Shown: positions 56,727-64,000 of the stretch, piece by piece
How the letters are laid out: each line of letters starts with the position of its first letter
Position numbering within the stretch: position 1 is the first letter of the stretch
Assembly (NCBI GenBank): GCA_022641835.1
Contig: CP048722.1
Span: 248,001-312,000 of the forward strand
Length of the DNA stretch: 64,000 nt
Direction: 5' to 3'
DNA from: Petasospora fabianii
Taxonomy: Eukaryota > Ascomycota > Saccharomycetes > Phaffomycetales > Wickerhamomycetaceae
Position numbers and translations under genes: made by a program
The notes under the pieces: generated by a model
Databases searched by the model: none
Told to the model about the DNA's origin: nothing
Seen by the model: the letters and a program-made list of their open reading frames with translations, nothing else

Positions 56727-58682
56727 CTATTCCATAGCATCCTTCGTGTTCAACATTACCCTCACCTTGAAAGCAAACCAGCTTTCTAAACCATCTCTTG
56801 GCACCACAACTCCTGGGCCCTTGATTTCAAAAATGCACTTATCCACTTTGATAAATCTGATTCTCCTATTTTCTGCACTGATAGCTAGTGCGACATGCTG
56901 GACTCTCAACCAATCATCCAAAACACCATCATGAACAACCTGTAAAGCCATATGAGGAGCACCACCAGCACCGGATCCAAACAACTCAAAATACTTCAAG
57001 TTTGGCAAAGTGCTGGCCAAGGCTGGGGCACATGGTTGGAGCGAGTATCCATGAAGACGGAGTGCTTCCAAGGACTTCATCTGACTGAGTTCCATTAAGC
57101 ACTCTGGGAAGATGAGCTTATGGAAGTCAGAGAACACAGAATCCTCTTTGGTATCCAAGGAGAGTTTCTTCAAAGTTGATGAGTGCTTTAAAATGGCCTT
57201 GATGTAGTGATGACACAAATGTTTCCATGATGCGACTGAGCAGAGTTTTGTCACGTTCCAACGGATGGTGACATCCAACTCCTCAAGACCATCCAGACTA
57301 TGGATAAATGCCGGTATAGAGTCTCTCAAGCTCTCCCTGTAGTCAATAGAGAGCTTCTTCAACCCCTTCAGATGCTTACCAAAAGATCTTAAGAACCCTG
57401 TGTCAAGCTTCGTATACAACTCATTTAGAGAAAGTGGAGAATCGATATCCTCTGGAAGCTGGATTTCTGAAATATTCTTCAACTCAAGGAATTCCACACC
57501 TTTGAGATTGATAAAAGAAGCCATCCTCTGTGCATCGGCAGTGGTGATTACCATCGAGTCCAACGACAACATCTTCAACTCATTTAGCTGGGACTCGGCA
57601 GCACTAAATAAAATGAACAAGTTCAGGATACAGTTCAATTCGAACTCTGAGATTTTGATTCTGTCGTGTTCGATAATATAGTTGGTCAACACGAGTACCT
57701 GAGTTGCTGGATTCTTGAGGAACCCATGGTTACTATTGAATCTTGCAAGCCTTAACACTCTCAAGTTCAAAAAGTCATTATTTCCTTCCAACAAGTTTTT
57801 AAAAATTTGAAACAAGTTGAAGGCGTTCAAGAAGGGTTCAATCGAGAGCACATGGAGATTTGTGAACTCTCTGAATGGTGTGAAGCCTGATGGGCTGGCA
57901 ACACGTTTGAAGTCAACGTTGAGACTGAGCTCCATAAGACGGTGCTTGTTTGGGATCCGACTTAGGATCTCAAGCTGAAGTTCCTTTTCTGATTCCCAGT
58001 AGAAGCGGGTGATGTGGTCAAGCTTCTTTACCGACATGAAAGTGAAGAAGTTAAGGTCAAAGGGCGTGTAGAAGCCATCTGGTAACTCCACGAAACGCAA
58101 CTCATTGATAAAAGTTGAATAATGTGGACGTGTGGCCTCTTGACCAACTGTGAAGGGAATCTCTTGACCAATAGTTTTCAGAAAGTGCTTCAAGCTGTAT
58201 CTCAACTTGACAAAGGTGGATGTGTACACATCAACGGTAGTTGCTTCATCTTGCTCAAAGACTTCCTCGTTGAAGTGAGAAAACGAAGGATTCACAATAA
58301 CTGTATGATACAATCTTGCCACAGTAGATGCAAAAAAGGCCTTGTTCACACGAAGAAGCGATACAGCGTCATACTGGGATAACCTATTGGCAATGTGGAA
58401 ACGTACCTCAAAGGGAAGCTTATCAATGTAAGACTGCGGCCTCTGTAACCTTGAAAACAGCGTAGGACTCGTTCCTTCCAGTGATTCTGTTCTTCTGCTT
58501 CCTCCATAAGTATAGTGATTGTCTTGTAAAGCCAGACCTTGTGCTGTTAAGATGTTCCTTCCTGACGACACGAAGGGTAAGATGGATGATACTGAGTGGG
58601 GCTCTCTAGAGCGCTCACTGGATTCCCGATACGGGGCGCCTGCGTGGCCAACAGGTGCAGTGAGGCAATAAGGCGTGTACAT
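56727..58682 (-). CDS. F-box/leucine-rich-repeat protein
   Basis: This 651-residue protein has an F-box-like segment at about residues 85-125 (IDKLPFEVRFHIANRLSQYD, followed by LLRVNKAFF). About 500 residues of irregular leucine-rich repeats follow (LHVLSIEPF, LRVLRLARF, LNELKMLSLDS, LKKLSLDTK). Such proteins recruit substrates to SCF ubiquitin ligases. S. cerevisiae YDR306C is a plausible relative, but I cannot confirm orthology. The ATG at 58682 opens a Ser/Arg-rich N-terminus. Confidence 0.78.
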   Translation of the reverse strand: MYTPYCLTAPVGHAGAPYRESSERSREPHSVSSILPFVSSGRNILTAQGLALQDNHYTYGGSRRTESLEGTSPTLFSRLQRPQSYIDKLPFEVRFHIANRLSQYDAVSLLRVNKAFFASTVARLYHTVIVNPSFSHFNEEVFEQDEATTVDVYTSTFVKLRYSLKHFLKTIGQEIPFTVGQEATRPHYSTFINELRFVELPDGFYTPFDLNFFTFMSVKKLDHITRFYWESEKELQLEILSRIPNKHRLMELSLNVDFKRVASPSGFTPFREFTNLHVLSIEPFLNAFNLFQIFKNLLEGNNDFLNLRVLRLARFNSNHGFLKNPATQVLVLTNYIIEHDRIKISEFELNCILNLFILFSAAESQLNELKMLSLDSMVITTADAQRMASFINLKGVEFLELKNISEIQLPEDIDSPLSLNELYTKLDTGFLRSFGKHLKGLKKLSIDYRESLRDSIPAFIHSLDGLEELDVTIRWNVTKLCSVASWKHLCHHYIKAILKHSSTLKKLSLDTKEDSVFSDFHKLIFPECLMELSQMKSLEALRLHGYSLQPCAPALASTLPNLKYFELFGSGAGGAPHMALQVVHDGVLDDWLRVQHVALAISAENRRIRFIKVDKCIFEIKGPGVVVPRDGLESWFAFKVRVMLNTKDAME

Positions 58683-59070
58683 GATGACTTTTTGTGCTTC
58701 TCCTAATAATGATGATCCGATCTATCTTAGCCGCTCGCTATATTGTACTGGTAAAGGTGAAATAGTGTGTAGTCTTAAGACCCTTCTTTCTTATCACCTG
58801 CGCGCGCGTTACCCCAGAGAAACAGGAGACGAAGCCAAGAAGCTATTGTGGTGTCCGGATGTGCCATTGCTTAAATCACGTGCAGACAAATTTCCCGATT
58901 CGTCAAATTGTAAACAGTTGAGCCTAAACCGCGAAGTTTTGTTTGTTTACATTTGGAGCGCATCGTTTTAAACGCTCTGGAATTACTAGGCTCTCCAGTA
59001 CATACAAGTGGCGCTTGAACTTCTGAAGTCTTCTACTGTCCATACTTGCCTTTCCCACATATCACAAAGT
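58683..59070. other. Divergent promoter, F-box gene and MYO1
   Basis: A GCGCGCG run is at 58801-58807 and a CACGTG at 58878-58883. No gene is supported; a 98-codon frame at 58675-58971 has no protein-like features. Confidence 0.5.
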
Positions 59071-62000
59071 ATGGCTGGTGCCCAAAGCGTCGAGTCCACG
59101 GCCCGCAATTGGGTCTGGATTCCTCACAAGACACAAGTTTTCCGGAAAGGTTACATCCTGGAGCCCATAGATGACAACAAAGTCAAAGTGCGATTTGATG
59201 ATGGATCTGTAAGTTTTCCCTTTGGAACAAATCTTCTGGTCTACAAGCTAACATACAAAAAAAGGATGAGATCATTGAGTCGTCAAAGATGGAAGAGGTC
59301 AATCCGACCAAGTTTGACAAGGCAGATGACATTGCAGAACTCACGTACCTAAACGAACCATCCGTTCTCTACAATTTGGAGAAGAGATACAAGGAAGATC
59401 TCATCTACACATACTCAGGTCTCTTCCTCGTTGCCATCAATCCATATAACAAGCTTCAGATCTACAGTGATGACTACGTCAACATGTATCACAACGTTCC
59501 CAAGGCTGATACTAAGCCTCACATCTTTGCTGAAACGGAAGAGGCATATCAGAAACTCCTTACTGATAAGAGAGACCAGTCTATCCTTGTTACAGGTGAG
59601 TCTGGTGCAGGTAAGACCGAGAACACCAAGAAGATTATTCAATATCTTGCAGCCATCACAACGAGCAAAGGCAAGTCACAGGAGCAGTCATTCGAACAAC
59701 AGATTATCCAAGCCAATCCAATTCTCGAGGCATTCGGTAACTCTCAGACTGTTCGCAACAACAACTCTTCTAGATTTGGTAAGTTTATCAGAATTGAGTT
59801 CAATGATCGTGGAAAGATTGCAGGTGCAAAGATCGACTGGTATCTCCTTGAGAAGTCAAGAGTGATCAAACAGTCTAAGCAGGAGAGGAATTACCACATC
59901 TTTTACCAACTTCTTGCTGGTCTCACGGACTCTGAACTCAAACTCCTTGGCTTATCAAGGTCAACCTCTAATTTCAATTACCTCAAAGAGGGCAATGCCA
60001 CCATTCCAGGTGTTGACGATAAGAAGGAACTAAAAGACCTCAAGCGTGCTCTTGATACCGTTGGTATCGAGAAGTCAAAGTACTATGAAATCTTCAAGAT
60101 TATTGCAGTCATTCTCCATATTGGTAACATAGAGTTCACCTCCATGAAATCCGAGCAAGCCAATTTCAAGACCTCAATTGATACCCTATGTGACCTCCTA
60201 GGTGTCTCTACATCAGCATTCAGTGAGTCTATACTCAGACCGAAGGTAAAAGCTGGAAGAGAGTTTGTGAAACAGTCTAGAAAGCCAGCAGAAGCCAAAT
60301 TTGCTCTTGATGCGCTTTCCAAGTCGCTTTACGAGAAGGTGTTCAAATACCTTGTTGATGCCATCAATGATAACCTAGACAACGGCGAAGCTGGTTCTCA
60401 TTTCATCGGTGTGCTGGATATCGCAGGTTTCGAGATCTTCAAACAAAACTCATTTGAGCAACTATGTATCAACTACACCAACGAAAAACTTCAACAGTTC
60501 TTTAACCATCACATGTTTGTCCTCGAGCAGGATGAGTACATCAAGGAAGACATTGACTGGAAGTTCATTGACTTCGGTCAAGATTTGCAGCAGACCATTG
60601 ACTTGATTGAGAAGCAGAAACCACTAGGCATCTTCTCCATCCTTGAAGAAGAGTGCATTGTTCCAAAAGCTACAGACACATCATTCTTTGAGAAGCTCAA
60701 CCAGTATTGCAAGGGGGAAAACGAGAAGTTCCAACCATCCAAATTTGCCAATAAGTTCACAGTCAAGCACTACGCTGGAGATGTTGAATACGGCATTGAC
60801 AACTGGATCGACAAGAATAGAGACCCTCTCTCAGACAATGTTGTCGAGATGCTGGCGGGTTCCAGTGTTGAGTTCGTCTCGAGCCTATACTCTGCTGAAA
60901 TTGCTCAGAGGGGATCCAACTTCAGAACTGTCTCTCAGAGACACAAGGATGAATTGAATGAACTTCTTATTCTCTTATCCTCCACGCATCCACACTTTGT
61001 CAGATGTATCATTCCAAATCACAAGAAAAAGCCACAGGTCTTCGACAAGAGTTTGGTTCTTGAGCAGCTAAAGTGTAATGGTGTCCTCGAAGGTATCAGA
61101 ATTGTTCGTTCTGGATTCCCTAACAGAATTTTCTTTAAGGAGTTCTTCGACAGATATAAAGTGTTATCATCTGAGTCTAACTTCACTGCCACTATGAAGG
61201 AGAACTGTAAGCAAATTCTTCGTGCTCTGAGACTTGACATCGATTCCTACAAGGTTGGTTCCACAAAGGTGTTCTTCAAGGCTGGTGTGCTTGCTGACTT
61301 GGAATTGAGAAGAGATCACCAGATCAAGGAAACTTTCACTGAATTCAAGGCCCTCTGTAAAGGTGTCCTCAAGAGAAGAGTCATCAAGCAGAAACTCGAC
61401 AAAATCCAAGCTTCTCAGGTGCTTATGAAGGCCTTCAGAACCTACAATGAGTTGAACAAGAACCCATGGTTCACTTTGTATTCCGACTTGAAGCCATTAC
61501 TGAGCTCATCACAACAAGTCATCAAGACGAAGAAATTCAGTGATCAGATCAAGAGCCTTGAGCAGAAGCTGACAGATATTGAGGCTGAAAAAGCCGAAAT
61601 CAAATCCCAACATCTCTCTACTGCTGAAGAATTGACGAAGCTCGGTGCTATGCTTGAGGCTGAGAGGGCTTTGCTGAAAGAAAAGGAGTCCATCTTGGCC
61701 GAGTCTAAACAGCGTGAAGAGGAACTTGAATCGAAATTGAAGAAGACACTGAAGAGTGCAGATGAGCTTTCTGCCCAACGGGATGAGTTCACCAAGTCCA
61801 AGGTCGAGTTTGATGAAAAAATGAAAGCATATGAGTCTGATTTGGAGAAGGGCAAGACTTTGATCAAAGTACTTGAAGAAGAGAAGAAGACTCTGAGCTC
61901 TCGTATCTCAGAGCTTGAGAACTCTTTGAAAGAAACTCAAGCTACACACAAGAACTTCAAGGAGACCACTAAGAAAGTCATTGAGGAGATTAGTATGTTG

Positions 62001-64000
62001 AAGCGTCTTTTAAAGACTAAGGAGGCTCAGATTGCCGAACTCGAAGAACGTCTCAAGGCTTCTGACAGCCAACTAGAAGAAAAACTCGCCACTCTAAGCT
62101 CCAGCTACACTAGTGCCAACAAGAAGGTCAAAGAGCTTGTTGAGGAAAACAAACAGCTCAACACCAAGATGAAGAGTCTTCAGGATTCTTCCGCTCAGTA
62201 CACTTCTATCATGACAAAGAAGGAATCTGAGCTTCAGTCTCTTCGTGATCAAGTTTCTAGACAGGCTGAGCAGATCAAACTACTTGAAAAGGAGAGAGAT
62301 TCTTTGAAGAATGAACAACGTTCAGTTTCCGGTGAGCTTGAGAGTGTCAAGCGTGAGATGGAAGAACTCAAGGTCAAGCACAGACAACTCGAGCATGAAG
62401 CTAAGGAGGCCAAGGAACTTTTGCAGAAGAAGATCAGTGATGATGTTACCTTCAACCGTGGTAAACAGAAATACGACAGCGAAGTTCTTAGCTTGAAAGC
62501 TCTCATCGACTCTTTGAGGACTGAGATCAAAGAAGAGAAGGCGAAGTCATTTGGCTTGTTCGAGAAGCTCAGGGAACTCCAGGCTGAGAACGATGACTTC
62601 CAGAAGGACAAGAAGGAGGCCGGTATTCGTGCTGCTCAAGGTGCCCTCCGCACAAGATCTTTGAACTCCCACTTTGACACCGACGTTGACCGTATCAAGG
62701 ACGATAAGGAAAAGCTCATCAAGGAATATGCCAGTATGAGACTTATGCTCAACGAGCAAAGTGCCATCTTGAAGAAGGAGACCATTGAAAAGAACAAGTT
62801 AAAAGCTGATTTGAGTATGCTTCATACCAGGCTCGCATCGGAAACCTTTGACAAGCAACAACTGAAGATCCAACTGACAAGACTCAGAGAGTCTATTGGT
62901 GCTGGTGTTTCCCCAATTCTTGGTGACGAGTTATACGATCGCTTGACTGAGGCTAACCAGAAATTGGAGAAGGAGATCCAGAGTCTGAAAGTTGAGCTTG
63001 ATTTGGAGCGTAAAGCTGCAAAGAGAAGCAGTAGAGTGCAAGCTGATGATGTTCCAAGACGTGCACTCAGAGATCTCAACACTGCTCCAGTTCCACCAGC
63101 TCATGGTTCCGATAGCTACAAGGCCAAGTATGAAGCTACAGAAGCTAGAATCAGAATCTTGGAGAGAAAGCTTGCCAGTGCCGCATCTGCTGTCTCTCCA
63201 CAGAAGTCTTCAGCAACGCTAGGATCTCGTGAACTTCCACCAACGCCAACTTCTAAGTCAGATGATGACTTGCTACAGGTCTATCAGGACACAGCCAGAA
63301 AGCTCAACTCTGCTCGCTCTGAACTGTCCGAGTCGAAGCAGCAGATTATTGATCTTCGCAGAGAATTGACCGAGTCTCAGGAAACCATTGCTAGTTTCAA
63401 GACCAAGGATGTTGAGTCGCTTTCCAACCAGCTTGCCCGTGAGGAGCTTGCCAAGATTCAACTCAAGCTTCAAGCCATTGAGTCTAAGAACTCGGACCTG
63501 TCCAAAACCGTCAAACTTTACAAGTCCCGTGCTGAAGAGTATTACAACAAGCTTCAAGAGTCTGAAGCCACTGTAAGAACTGCTGTCTTCCAGGAGAAAC
63601 ACGCCAAGGAGCAACTGCAGGATGTCACTGCTGAACTTGAGAGCCTAAAGAAGGACTATAACAAGGTTGAAAATGCCAGTATGAAGCTGAATGCCACAGT
63701 GAGTCAACTGAGAGAGGCATTGGAGTCTAAGGACACTGAACTTTCTAAGTTTGAATCCTCGAATAGATTACTCAAGGAGGAGATTCATCAGTACCATGAA
63801 AGACTTATGAGAGGCTCTCAAGAGGATAAGAAGAGGTTCGAGCTCCAGCTGAAGAAGTTGAACGATGAACTTGCCCGCTCTTTGAGAAATGAGACTGAAC
63901 TTCGTAAAAATGTTGGATCTCTCGATGTTGAACTTGATCGTCTTACAACGCAGAAAAGAGAGGAAATCTCTACTTTGACTAAGGAGAAGACTTATTACGC
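59071..64000 (+). CDS. MYO1: Class II myosin heavy chain, 5' part, two exons
   Basis: Exons are 59071-59208 and 59265 to beyond the window end, with at least 1624 residues. The 56-nt intron has donor GTAAGT, a GCTAAC branch site and an AAAG acceptor, in phase 0. Myo1 drives the cytokinetic actomyosin ring. An SH3-like N-terminus (about residues 11-45) precedes the motor: P-loop GESGAGKT at about 157, switch I NNNSSRFGKF, and switch II GVLDIAGFEIF. An IQ-like segment near residue 745 is followed by a long coiled-coil tail still open at the edge. The motor CTG codon in GVLDIAGFE shows that CUG means Leu. Confidence 0.96.

Overview
The window is nuclear DNA of an ascomycetous budding yeast (Saccharomycotina). 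Genes are compact, many promoters are short, and introns carry the yeast signals GTATGT/GTAAGT at the donor and TACTAAC-type branch points. Every recognisable protein is of budding-yeast type. CTG falls at invariant hydrophobic positions (for example the Leu of the myosin GVLDIAGFE motif and the ALW of Hbs1), so CUG reads as leucine and the CTG-Ser clade is unlikely. I cannot name the species. I count 12 introns in 9 genes, many in genes that lack introns in Saccharomyces cerevisiae. I saw no transposon, LTR, virus-like element or CRISPR array.

Layout. 1-5.0 kb: tail of an unknown gene, an aldo/keto reductase, a HOL1-like transporter and PAN6. 5.0-12.5 kb: ACB1, a MAPR/cytochrome b5-like protein, CDC1-like GPI phosphoesterase, a MINDY deubiquitinase with a CaaX box, PSF3, a three-finger TFIIIA-like protein and REX2. 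12.7-24.4 kb: an EXPERA protein, thymidylate synthase, UFE1, SGO1, a four-exon HBS1/SKI7 gene, a NECAP-like gene, MRPL20 and GND1 with a 638-nt intron. 25-34 kb: a small coiled-coil gene whose stop overlaps the PLP1 start, UBI3, a tRNA-Thr, a second TFIIIA-like paralogue and two tandem Gfo/Idh/MocA dehydrogenases. 34.5-47.2 kb: ECM11, RPS17, ADA2, a CFIm25/NUDT21-like gene with an in-frame stop, an unknown secretory membrane protein, UTP6, PSP1, RPS18 and YML6. 47.5-64 kb: HSL1, YPK1, a 1.9-kb gene-free stretch, a Ras-like protein with degenerate GTPase motifs, an F-box/LRR protein and a class II myosin that runs off the end.

Two blocks keep ancient gene order. TMP1-UFE1-SGO1-HBS1/SKI7-MRPL20 joins what in S. 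cerevisiae lies at two loci (YOR073-076 and YKR084-085). ECM11-RPS17-ADA2-UTP6-RPS18-YML6 joins YDR446-450 and YML024-026. Both look like the state before the whole-genome duplication. Cell-cycle and replication genes (TMP1, PSF3) carry MCB (ACGCGT) elements. The two split ribosomal-protein genes RPS17 and RPS18 carry a Tbf1-like plus Cbf1-like site pair, while UBI3 carries a Rap1-like site.

The most unusual items are the Ras-like protein that departs from consensus in four nucleotide-binding motifs, the internal alternative first exon of GND1, the TAATG gene overlap, the pair of short TFIIIA relatives, the stop codon inside a hexanucleotide repeat of the CFIm25-like gene, and a 24-bp perfect palindrome made of two MCB boxes upstream of PSF3.
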